Shown here piece after piece: positions 8,006 to 15,341 of a stretch of 36,006 nt of DNA (position 1 is its first letter; every line of letters begins with the position of its first letter). The stretch is from a bacterium. Lineage in GTDB: Bacteria > Spirochaetota > Spirochaetia > JABEVK01. Below the pieces are notes generated by a model. The model saw only the letters and a program-made list of their open reading frames with translations, made no database searches and had not been told where the DNA came from. The translations under genes and the position numbers were made by a program. Where the stretch lies: the NCBI GenBank assembly GCA_021782055.1, contig JAJXVP010000011.1, positions 1 to 36,006 on the forward strand, given 5' to 3'.

Positions 8006-10151
8006 GATCCATAAAGTCGCTCAGCTCCCTCTTTTTTTCTGGGTCGGTAATGGTCTCCAAGACAGAATGATAATCGGCCCTCACGTCGTACAACGGGGTA
8101 CGAGGTGCAGGATCCAGTCGCGGGGCCCAAACCGAGTGAATCGTAAAGGCGTACGACAGATCTGGGTGTCCCAGCTTGGCAACGGGCCCCTGACGAAGTT
8201 GAGCGGCATCAAAAATCCAGATTTCTCGGGTGTACTCATCAACCGTGAGGTCGCGGCTTCCGTTGATCATGGTGCAAAGGATGTAACCGTCGAGCTCAGG
8301 GTTGGCGACAAGTTCGTCTTTGGCTCTTTTACGGGGAACAAATTGCAGAGATCTGAAATTTTCATTCATCTGAAACAACCAGCCGTCCACCAGCTCCTGC
8401 GTCGCCGTTTCCTGGCGCACCAGGCAGAAAGGGACGCCCTGGGCTGTCAGCTTCTTGATTTTTGACACCGAGATCTTTCGATTTTTGTAGTTAGAATAAA
8501 GTTCCTCGATGAAGTGCGTCAAAAGCCGCCTGTCTAGGCCGTAAAACTGCCAGAATAGCGAGGGAATCTTGGTAGGCAGGGCCTCAGCATCGTTTGAACC
8601 CCGGTACGTTGTCAGCCCTGTCGCCCAGGTGTGCAGTCCCGCCGGGGCCCCAGCGGCCGGCTTTTCGCCCCCAGTCTTCCAGACGATCTTTTGCTGTCGG
8701 ATTTTTCCCGTGGGAGCGTGGATCTTAAAGAGTCCCGTCCTCCCCACGTCCATCTCGCCCGCGGTTAGAAGCCCGATCGCATTTTCAGGAACGGGACTCC
8801 CGTCCACTGCCAGGGTATCGTAGGGGCGTACCCACTCGGCGACGCACATCGCCGCGTTGTGACTGGTGTAGACCGTGATAAGGTCCTCCGGGTCGTCGTA
8901 ATCCACAGAAAAATGCGCCGTTTCCAGGGGAACCCAAACCTTGCGTGTCGTCACATTGGTCGTCCCTGGAACCAAATCCTTGCGCTGGACTAAGTAAAGG
9001 GGGGTGATTGGCTGGATCGTTCGCGCCACCAAACGCCGTAAAAGCCTATTCAGCCAGGGGTGTTCTGGAAAAGGGTTATTCTCGAGCACGTCGAGAGCAA
9101 ACTTGAGTGACGAATCGACCAGGATTATCCAGTTCCGGCTCAAGGCCGTCTGGTGCATGGTCTGTTCGATGACGAGGTTCTTGCCCGTGTCCGGGTCGAG
9201 GAGGTTCCAGCTTTCCATCGGGCCGTTTTCGTTCCAACGTAAAAGCCTGACCTCGTTTTCCATGCCCAACCAGTCCTTGTTTTCAAGGACCTTGGGGGGA
9301 ACAAAAGGTCGGTTATGCCCCTCGCGGTGCTTGGTTTCCAGGTGCTCGACAAAGTGTTCCATCAGTGTCAGAAACTGCCGCCCCTTGATTTTTCGACGTC
9401 CCAAAACCTTGGTCAGGGTCTCGAGTTCTTGAGTCAGCCAATCCTGACGCGCGATAAGGTGGGGTTTAAATACCTGCGAAAAAGCCAGGGTCGCGGCGTC
9501 TTTGCGAAAGTTCACTGTCCAGAACTCACGGGTAAAAGGATCGTACGAGGGGTGGGCGCTCGACTGGTGGAGGGGAAAAACCTGGTTCATCATCCCTGGA
9601 AACTCGCCCCGCCAATCCGTATTCATACCCAGGGGCCGCAGAACCTCAAGGGTCACAGGGTCCACCTCGAAAGGTCTGCCCGCGTCAAAGTTCGCCGTCA
9701 GGCGGATGGCCTCGCTTCCTGAAACACGAAAGAGGTTGACCGAGGTGTTGATCTGATTTCGCGTCCCGATGGACAAACCCATCCGAGCCATCCCCCAGTT
9801 GTCAAAACGAAAGCCCCGATTCCAGTAGTCGGTGCCCTGACGGGTTGCCCAGTCCGCCCAAAAATCGGGGGTCTTCAAAATTCTAGATTTGACGTGAACC
9901 GTTCCTGCCTTGTCGAGGTCAAAACGGAACAGCATCCCATCGCCATTAAAGATCATGTTGCCCCACTCGGGGTTGTGGCTGCCGTCGGGCAAGGTCTTGG
10001 GCAAAGGCGTGCCCTCGGAATTGACGGTCCCTACAGGGCTGTTCATAAAAACATGACCCGAAAGGTCTTGGGGTAAGGTACCTTCAAGAACCTGCAAGTC
10101 GACGTCGATCTCTTTTCGAGTAGCCCAGGTCAGGGGATGATATTCTTGCAT
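7974..10151 (-). CDS. Carotenoid cleavage oxygenase (RPE65/CCO family)
   Basis: A predicted non-haem Fe(II) dioxygenase that cleaves a double bond of a carotenoid or apocarotenoid. Starting at the ATG at 10151 gives 725 residues, long for the family (commonly about 480-550). Part of the excess is an insertion around residues 245-290. The four iron-binding histidines have clear counterparts: His200 (SSAHPSYD), His333 (TMHQTAL), His413 (AHFSVDY) and His672 (FTIHSVW). The GNMIFNGDGMLFRF strand near residue 64 is also typical. The frame can be extended to a TTG at 10190, but a TATAGT box lies inside that extension, so the ATG is preferred. No signal peptide is visible. It heads an operon with a downstream adenylyl cyclase. 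The substrate cannot be told from sequence. Confidence 0.88.
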   Translation of the reverse strand: MQEYHPLTWATRKEIDVDLQVLEGTLPQDLSGHVFMNSPVGTVNSEGTPLPKTLPDGSHNPEWGNMIFNGDGMLFRFDLDKAGTVHVKSRILKTPDFWADWATRQGTDYWNRGFRFDNWGMARMGLSIGTRNQINTSVNLFRVSGSEAIRLTANFDAGRPFEVDPVTLEVLRPLGMNTDWRGEFPGMMNQVFPLHQSSAHPSYDPFTREFWTVNFRKDAATLAFSQVFKPHLIARQDWLTQELETLTKVLGRRKIKGRQFLTLMEHFVEHLETKHREGHNRPFVPPKVLENKDWLGMENEVRLLRWNENGPMESWNLLDPDTGKNLVIEQTMHQTALSRNWIILVDSSLKFALDVLENNPFPEHPWLNRLLRRLVARTIQPITPLYLVQRKDLVPGTTNVTTRKVWVPLETAHFSVDYDDPEDLITVYTSHNAAMCVAEWVRPYDTLAVDGSPVPENAIGLLTAGEMDVGRTGLFKIHAPTGKIRQQKIVWKTGGEKPAAGAPAGLHTWATGLTTYRGSNDAEALPTKIPSLFWQFYGLDRRLLTHFIEELYSNYKNRKISVSKIKKLTAQGVPFCLVRQETATQELVDGWLFQMNENFRSLQFVPRKRAKDELVANPELDGYILCTMINGSRDLTVDEYTREIWIFDAAQLRQGPVAKLGHPDLSYAFTIHSVWAPRLDPAPRTPLYDVRADYHSVLETITDPEKKRELSDFMDREVYPHYEQS

Positions 10152-10163
10152 AGGTCTAATACT

Positions 10164-10169
10164 ACTATA
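10164..10169 (-). promoter_or_regulatory. Candidate -10 box of the carotenoid oxygenase-cyclase operon
   Basis: On the minus strand TATAGT lies 12 nt upstream of the ATG at 10151, with a weak TTGCTT about 15 nt further upstream. There is no Shine-Dalgarno sequence before the ATG. If used, transcription would start only a few bases from the start codon, giving a leaderless or near-leaderless mRNA. Confidence 0.4.
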
Positions 10170-10284
10170 TTGCTCAAGATTCGCAAGCAACTTTTTAGTC
10201 AGGCCGTCAAAATCAGCGTTGAGAGAATCTAAAATCTCGATTCACTAGAGAAAAGTGTCAAAAAGGACGCTGGCTAAAAGTATA

Positions 10285-10393
10285 AAGAGTTCTTAAGTAT
10301 ATTGTAGCTGTTGACGCCTTTTCAGACGGTCTCGATGACCTAGATTTATTTCCTGACCCGGTAGATTTGATTCGTGAGGACCGAGACCGGTGA
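10285..10393 (+). pseudogene. 3' remnant of a VapB-like antitoxin
   Basis: A short frame ending in TGA at 10391-10393 encodes VDAFSDGLDDLDLF followed by PDPVDLIREDRDR. It is an acidic tail of the kind seen at the C-terminus of VapB-like antitoxins. It overlaps the GTG start of a PIN-domain toxin by two bases, the usual antitoxin-toxin arrangement. An in-frame TAA near 10283 and the lack of a start codon show that the N-terminal DNA-binding part is missing. The interval 10191-10284 contains nothing else recognisable. Confidence 0.45.
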
Positions 10394-10669
10394 TTATTGT
10401 CTTAGATGCCAAAGCCGGGATTCAAGTTTCGCTTGATCGCGCTAAGCCAGATTCTATCCGAGAATTTTTGGAGCAAGCCGAAGTGATAACGTCAGATCTT
10501 TACAAAGCTGAAACAACCACTGTCGTATTTAAATCTCTTTTACTTAACTGTGGCTCGGCGATTTGGTGCGCAGATATTGACATTGAATAAAAGGCTAAGA
10601 GACCTGGCAAATAGTTGGGGGCTAGAAACGGAGACAGCGTTCGGGGCAAAGGGCATACGAAAGTTCTAA
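10390..10669 (+). pseudogene. Broken VapC-like PIN-domain toxin
   Basis: From the GTG at 10390 the frame encodes VIIVLDAKAGIQVSLDR, then ITSDLYKAETTTVVFK, the N-terminal part of a PIN-domain RNase including the first acidic residue (LDA) and the KAET glutamate. The frame then runs into unrelated sequence and stops at 10588-10590. In another frame, 10568 onwards encodes ILTLNKRLRDLANSWGLE, the C-terminal PIN signature (TLDKRL-LA-xxG), ending with TAA at 10667-10669. The central part, with the remaining catalytic aspartates, is deleted. The two ends, their order and spacing support an internal deletion plus frameshift, so the toxin is inactive. Confidence 0.72.
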
Positions 10670-10686
10670 CCATTGAAAGCATCGTC

Positions 10687-10806
10687 GATCTGGACGCCAA
10701 GGACTTATCCGCCTTCAAGAAGGTGATGGTAAAGAACCAGCGTGCTTCGGGAATGGAACCGGCCGATGTGATTTGTACCTGGTTCGACTTTGAAAAGGTC
10801 GAATGA
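10687..10806 (+). other. Short unrecognised coding-like stretch
   Basis: After the VapC relic, one frame stays open to TGA at 10804-10806. It encodes a charged, protein-like sequence (VDLDAKDLSAFKKVMVKNQR, then ADVICTWFDFEKVE). No credible start codon or ribosome-binding site is seen and no family is recognised, so it may be the 3' fragment of another lost gene. The 10807-10920 interval shows no gene. Confidence 0.25.
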
Positions 10807-10932
10807 GCCAAACAAGTCTTCCATCCCGGGGAGATCGAACGAGCTCCGGTTCCCTGATCTTTTTGTTAAAACCCTGGTGATTTTCATCATAACTTCATGT
10901 TGATGCCTTATCCTAAAACTAAGGAGGACTAG

Positions 10933-11121
10933 ATGAATATTTCTAATCTTCAGAGTTCTGCTGTGGCGACAACACAAGCGCTGCAAAAACCGATGGTACC
11001 AGCATCCGAGGAACAGTTAGAAAGTCCAGCCGAGCGCATGCGCGAAGCCGCAAAAGCTACGCCTGTTGCTCAGTCAAACCTTTCGGTAGGGCAAGGGCAA
11101 AAAGTCAACGTCCTAGCTTAG
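10933..11121 (+). CDS. Small 62-residue protein of unknown function
   Basis: This gene has a textbook ribosome-binding site: AAGGAGG at 10921-10927, 5 nt before the ATG. It also has its own intrinsic terminator 7 nt after the stop, so it is likely a real monocistronic gene. The product is 62 residues, rich in Ala, Gln, Ser and Glu, without hydrophobic segments or cysteines, and probably largely helical or disordered. The start (MNISNLQSSAV) is vaguely like small motility-associated proteins, but no family can be claimed. Confidence 0.6.
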   Translation: MNISNLQSSAVATTQALQKPMVPASEEQLESPAERMREAAKATPVAQSNLSVGQGQKVNVLA

Positions 11122-11127
11122 TTCTTG

Positions 11128-11157
11128 CGAGGCTTCAGTGAGAAGCCTCGTCTTTCG
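11128..11157 (+). terminator. Rho-independent terminator
   Basis: CGAGGCTTC (11128-11136) and GAAGCCTCG (11142-11150) form a perfect 9-bp stem with a 5-nt loop, followed by TCTTTCGTTT. It ends the small gene just upstream. The 11158-11520 interval shows no gene I recognise; frames there lack ribosome-binding sites and family motifs. Confidence 0.85.
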
Positions 11158-11538
11158 TTTAGGATTTCTCTAGTGAACAGCAAGAGCAAGGCGAGCCGGG
11201 ACTTCTTGCCGCGACTTTAGCGGGAAGGCGCATGATCTCGGAACAAGTCGCGGTTTTTCATTGAGAAACGCTAAAAGCAGTTTTTGGTGCTTGCAACTCC
11301 TTCGAAATCTACGGTCGACCGGTCTACCTGGACTGTCGGTAAGGGGGCGCGGCCTAATCAAATGATCGAAGAAATTCACTGCTATATTCTCAAGCAACTT
11401 TCTTGACTGGTAAAGTACCGGCCGGGCAAATCGGCTGAATTTTCTAAATTAAACTTGCCAAAAAGATAATAAGAGATATAATCCTGAATTAGGCACATTC
11501 TGTGCAAATATAATAATTACTTTTCAAGGAGAGTGTTA

Positions 11539-13449
11539 ATGAGGCGTTTTCTAGGCCTATGTACAGTATTGTCAACAATATTTGTCCTTTCGTCTTGTCA
11601 GGTCCCCACAAGTTCTTCTAGTCCTTCCACTACACCAGGTTCTTCCAGCAACTCGTCGAACACCGGTAGCTTGACTATCAATATTCCGAGTGTGGCCAAA
11701 TGGATTACGGCGAGCACGAGTTTATCGCAATTTTCCGCTACCGGTGTGACGGGTAGTCAAAGCCGGACTTCACGAGCCTTGCTCTATGCGACGTCGGTAA
11801 CAATTTCGTTAACGACCTCGTCAGGGTCGAATGTCATATCGCCCGTTACACAGCAACTTTCAACAACGGCTTCAAGCACACAATCCTCAGCAAGCCTGTC
11901 TCAAATTACGAATATACCCGTAGGAACCTACACCGCAACGGTTTCGGTCTACAACAGCGCTTACTCTACTTACTCTCCGACAGTTAAGGGCTCTGCGAGT
12001 GTAACGATTACTGCCAACACAAATACAACCGCACAAATTACCTGTCTGCCTTATTCAGCATTTTCACTAACCGCTAATGTAGTTACGTCGACTTCCATTA
12101 ATGCCAGCGGCGAGACGTGGTACAAATTGTCAACTTTGGCAAATCTTCCCTATACGGTCTCCCAGGGAGGCACAGGAACTCTCTACACTTGTGTATTTGA
12201 CTCACTGGGAAATTATCTAGGCCAGGCCACCTCGTCAACACCCTATGTCATAGGAAGCTCAACCAGTGCTGCGTCAACTTATTATATTGGTGTCGCGGCC
12301 GGAACAGCGGCAGCGACGTCTTCGCTGGAAGTTACAGCCAATCTTCCCCCGGCTAATGAAGGTTCTATCGCCGCCCCGGTCGTCCTGACAGTAGATCCAA
12401 CGACGGATCATAGCTTTACTTTGGGGGCATCAGGTGCGCCCGATCAGACAAGCTACTATGAATTTACTACGACAACAGCCGGTAACTATGCCCTCGTTAT
12501 CGACTCAGCTAACGCTTATGTTTCTGTGAATTTATTCAGCGACGCAGCGTATACAAACTCAATAAACTACAATGGTTTTCAATCGTTTGGCTCTGTGTTT
12601 CAGAATTTGGCGGCCTCGACAACGTACTACATGGAACTGATAGACGACAATTCGAGTGATTCAACAGGATCACTAAAAATCGTTTCACCGACCACGATTG
12701 CCACCGCACAAACTAACGAAGGTTCCCCAGCTTCGCCTGTGGCTTTGACCTTGGGCTCGCCACACTCGGGCAAAACCGGAACTCACATTTATGACGAAAC
12801 AAGCTACTACACCTTTACTACAGGAGCTTCGCAGCCAAGTCTTTTATTAAGCCTGTCGAATTTAGTGACCCCCGATGAATATTTTTACGTTCAGATAGGA
12901 ACTGATTCGACGTTTAATAACTACAAAGTCTCAAATTTCGATACAAACGGAAACTCGACATTTACGCTGTTGCCCAATACTACCTACTATCTTGCAGTCA
13001 GCTCGTATTTCTCATTTAACTATCCCTATCCGGAAGCCGAAAACTCCTGGGCTTACACGCTGACACTAACCGGGTCAACTCCATCTGTAACCGTGTTACC
13101 GCTGAGCAATACCTCCTATACGGCGGGAAATCTCCCATCAACAACTTCACAAGTTTGGTATGAGGTAGATGTGCCTGCGGGCGGAGGTCTTTATGACGTG
13201 CAGTGGAACGACGCCTTCCAAGGGGACAATACCTATAATGGTCAAGTCGAAGTCAGCCTTTACCATCAGGATTGGACGCCATATTCTGGCGACGTCAATC
13301 TTACCAACGGCTATACTGTGCCAACCACTATAACAGTTCCCAGTACGGATTCAAAATTCTTTATCGAAGTAACGCCGTATAATTACGGAACCTTTGGTAT
13401 CGAGGCCTACCACCCTAGTGTGGGTAGTTTGACATTAACTGTCCAATAG
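11539..13449 (+). CDS. Large lipoprotein with PPC-like beta-sandwich repeats
   Basis: A 636-residue predicted outer-surface or periplasmic lipoprotein. The start ATG at 11539 lies 7 nt after AAGGAG; a GTG six bases earlier is less well placed. The signal peptide ends in the lipobox LSSC (Cys21 or so), followed by a Ser/Thr/Pro/Gly-rich linker. Around residues 200-280, 285-390 and 395-520 there are beta-rich units of the bacterial pre-peptidase C-terminal (PPC) type. The second and third both begin with NEGS, contain SYYxFTT, and end in a Thr-Tyr-Tyr strand (TTYYMEL, TTYYLAV). No catalytic motif is visible. A binding or surface role is inferred. Its codon and amino-acid use (very Ser/Thr rich) differs from neighbours, as expected for such lipoproteins. 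Confidence 0.8.
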   Translation: MRRFLGLCTVLSTIFVLSSCQVPTSSSSPSTTPGSSSNSSNTGSLTINIPSVAKWITASTSLSQFSATGVTGSQSRTSRALLYATSVTISLTTSSGSNVISPVTQQLSTTASSTQSSASLSQITNIPVGTYTATVSVYNSAYSTYSPTVKGSASVTITANTNTTAQITCLPYSAFSLTANVVTSTSINASGETWYKLSTLANLPYTVSQGGTGTLYTCVFDSLGNYLGQATSSTPYVIGSSTSAASTYYIGVAAGTAAATSSLEVTANLPPANEGSIAAPVVLTVDPTTDHSFTLGASGAPDQTSYYEFTTTTAGNYALVIDSANAYVSVNLFSDAAYTNSINYNGFQSFGSVFQNLAASTTYYMELIDDNSSDSTGSLKIVSPTTIATAQTNEGSPASPVALTLGSPHSGKTGTHIYDETSYYTFTTGASQPSLLLSLSNLVTPDEYFYVQIGTDSTFNNYKVSNFDTNGNSTFTLLPNTTYYLAVSSYFSFNYPYPEAENSWAYTLTLTGSTPSVTVLPLSNTSYTAGNLPSTTSQVWYEVDVPAGGGLYDVQWNDAFQGDNTYNGQVEVSLYHQDWTPYSGDVNLTNGYTVPTTITVPSTDSKFFIEVTPYNYGTFGIEAYHPSVGSLTLTVQ

Positions 13450-13474
13450 CGAACTGCCCTAGTACATGATGGAC

Positions 13475-13504
13475 AAAACCGGGACTAAGGTCCCGGTTTT
13501 TTTT
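13475..13504 (+). terminator. Strong Rho-independent terminator
   Basis: AAAACCGGGAC (13475-13485) and GTCCCGGTTTT (13490-13500) make an 11-bp stem with a 4-nt loop, followed by further T residues to 13504. It ends the lipoprotein gene. Because the stem is flanked by A and T tracts it could work in both directions. Confidence 0.92.
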
Positions 13505-13935
13505 GCGAGGTGGCTTCAGGTTCAAGTCTGAAGTCGAAGTGAGGAGGACCAGCAACCATCAAGTTTGCCCTCAGTGACACGTGAAATCGTGGTTTAGCAC
13601 GAGGGGAACACTCTAGGTCGACAGAGGGTGAATAGTTTTTAAGCCTTTTGCCGGTTAGATTGTTAATTTCAATGGTTGTTTTGAAAACATCAAAAGTTGA
13701 TCCCATTGACTGGATTGATAGTCACTAACGGGCTTGTGATTCACCATTTGTTAAATCTCAAGAGATTCACCCAGCAAGCCGGGGAGGTGTAAGCCCTCAC
13801 CAGCCAGCCTTATCGAAGCATGGTCCTGCAGCGTAGATGCCGTACAGCTACCACCAATCACCCCACGGGCCCGCGAGTGCGCCCAACAAACCCGAAGACC
13901 TTTGCCGCGATACCTTTCTTGACAGGAAAAAGTTT
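13505..13935. other. Gene-free interval downstream of the encapsulin
   Basis: About 430 bp with no convincing gene on either strand. Small structures are present: a 6-bp inverted repeat AATCTC/GAGATT at 13754-13767, a repeated GATTCACC, and a GC-rich imperfect palindrome near 13867-13886. No clear T-tract terminator for the leftward encapsulin gene was seen. Confidence 0.5.
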
Positions 13936-15315
13936 TTAGACGGACAGGTCTTCTAGTACACTGACAGCGTCGGGCGAAAGAATCGCCGCGGAATAGTAAA
14001 CGCTGATCAAATACGAGATCACAGCCTTGTCATCGATGTTCATGAAACGGACATTGGCGCCTGGTTCAATTTCGTCGGGGATGCCGGTCTGATTTAGGCC
14101 TATGACACCTTGGTTGTGTTCGCCGGTACGAAGCGCCAGAATCGACGATGTTTTAGTCTTGGAATCAACAGGAATATATTTGCTGGGTAACAGAGGAATG
14201 CCTCGCCAGGCCGGAACCTGAACCCCGCCCCATTCGAGAGCTTGAGGGTACAGGCCCAGGCGGTTGCACTCATGGCCAAAGGCGGCGATGGTTTTGGGAT
14301 GGGCAATAAGGTACTCTACGCCGCGTTGCCGGGTTACCAGATCATCAAGGTCATTGGGCGTGGGGGGCCGCCCTTGAGCCGACAGGGTTTGATCAAAATC
14401 AGCATTAGAAAGTAGCCCAAAGTCTGCGTTATTGATCAGCTCATACTCTTGGCGTTCCCGTAGCGATTCTAACGTGAGGCGGATCTGTTGTTCCGTTTGA
14501 TTCACGGGCTCATTGTACAAATCCGCTACCCGGGACTGAATCCGCAAAACGGTTTGGGCCACACTCAGCTCATAACGTCGGGGAAAGGTTTCATAGTCCA
14601 TATAGGCCGTAGGGAGAATGTCTTCTCCACCGTGGTCGGTGGCAAAATGGCTTGTTCCCAGGCCTTGCTTACTATAAGGCAGAGAAGCTTTGGGGGACGA
14701 ACCGCCCGAGGAACTTTCTTGCACCTTTTGGCGCAAGCTGGGGTATTCGGTTAACAGATCCTCGAAGGAGGCACGGGAAAGCGACAAAACCACACAGCGC
14801 GTTCTTGCCACGACCGACACGGGCCAAGTTGTGGCGGGTACGGTCAACACTTCAAGACCAAAGTAATCCCCTTTTCGTAGAACGGTTTCTTCCGCCGAGG
14901 GGGTCAGGGTGACCTGGCCTAGAGCGACCACAAAAAAATGGTCGGCCGGAGCTCCCTGGGCCACAATATCCTCTCCCGCTTGAATGCGGCGGATAATAAA
15001 ACGGTCAGAGATTTCGGATAAAATCTCCCTATTATGAAAATCAGACAGAAATGGTAGTTCCGATAGGGTACGAGGAATAATACGAAAATCCTCCCCCGAC
15101 TGATTAACGACCAGTTTGCCTGAGCCCACTTGGTAGTTGAGAACCCGGTTAACCTGGTAAACCCCACCGTGGACCTGAACCCAGGGAAGAACCTTAAGCA
15201 ACCACCGGGAACTTACTCCCGCCAGCTGAGGCAAGGACTTGGTTACGGCCGAAAGCTGTTGGGCTTCGGTTACACCCAAGCCACTCTGAGGACGATTCGA
15301 ATCATAATCGGACAT
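13936..15315 (-). CDS. Family 2B encapsulin shell protein with inserted cyclic-nucleotide-binding-like domain
   Basis: A 459-residue HK97-fold shell protein predicted to self-assemble into a protein nanocompartment. The N-terminal arm ([20 protein letters not shown], residues 36-55) and the shell signature [19 protein letters not shown] (318-336) are typical of Family 2 encapsulins. Residues ~85-197 form an inserted CNB-like domain ([33 protein letters not shown]). In the phosphate-binding cassette the canonical Arg is replaced by Trp164 (TTWPVSV), so nucleotide binding is not assured. A Ser/Gly-rich linker (200-212) leads back into the shell fold. AAAGGAG precedes the ATG. The gene starts 27 nt after the geosmin synthase stop, the known cargo-shell arrangement for terpene cyclases, so the synthase is the probable cargo. 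Confidence 0.88.
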   Translation of the reverse strand: MSDYDSNRPQSGLGVTEAQQLSAVTKSLPQLAGVSSRWLLKVLPWVQVHGGVYQVNRVLNYQVGSGKLVVNQSGEDFRIIPRTLSELPFLSDFHNREILSEISDRFIIRRIQAGEDIVAQGAPADHFFVVALGQVTLTPSAEETVLRKGDYFGLEVLTVPATTWPVSVVARTRCVVLSLSRASFEDLLTEYPSLRQKVQESSSGGSSPKASLPYSKQGLGTSHFATDHGGEDILPTAYMDYETFPRRYELSVAQTVLRIQSRVADLYNEPVNQTEQQIRLTLESLRERQEYELINNADFGLLSNADFDQTLSAQGRPPTPNDLDDLVTRQRGVEYLIAHPKTIAAFGHECNRLGLYPQALEWGGVQVPAWRGIPLLPSKYIPVDSKTKTSSILALRTGEHNQGVIGLNQTGIPDEIEPGANVRFMNIDDKAVISYLISVYYSAAILSPDAVSVLEDLSV

Positions 15316-15341
15316 AGAGAACTCCTTTCAAGATTATTTTC

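Noticed and set aside
11170..11397. 75-codon minus-strand open frame upstream of the PPC-like lipoprotein
   Set aside because: It starts with TTG and no ribosome-binding site, has no recognised motif, and could not be tied to any transposase or nuclease family.
13751..13888. Possible integron attC site (GTTAAAT and GCCCAAC)
   Set aside because: On either strand the core motifs occur in the wrong order (GTTRRRY before RYYYAAC), so the pair cannot be an attC site.
13740..13935. Structured GC-rich interval resembling an intron or riboswitch RNA
   Set aside because: No conserved motif of TPP, cobalamin or c-di-GMP riboswitches, group II domain V, or RNase P was found; only weak inverted repeats are present.
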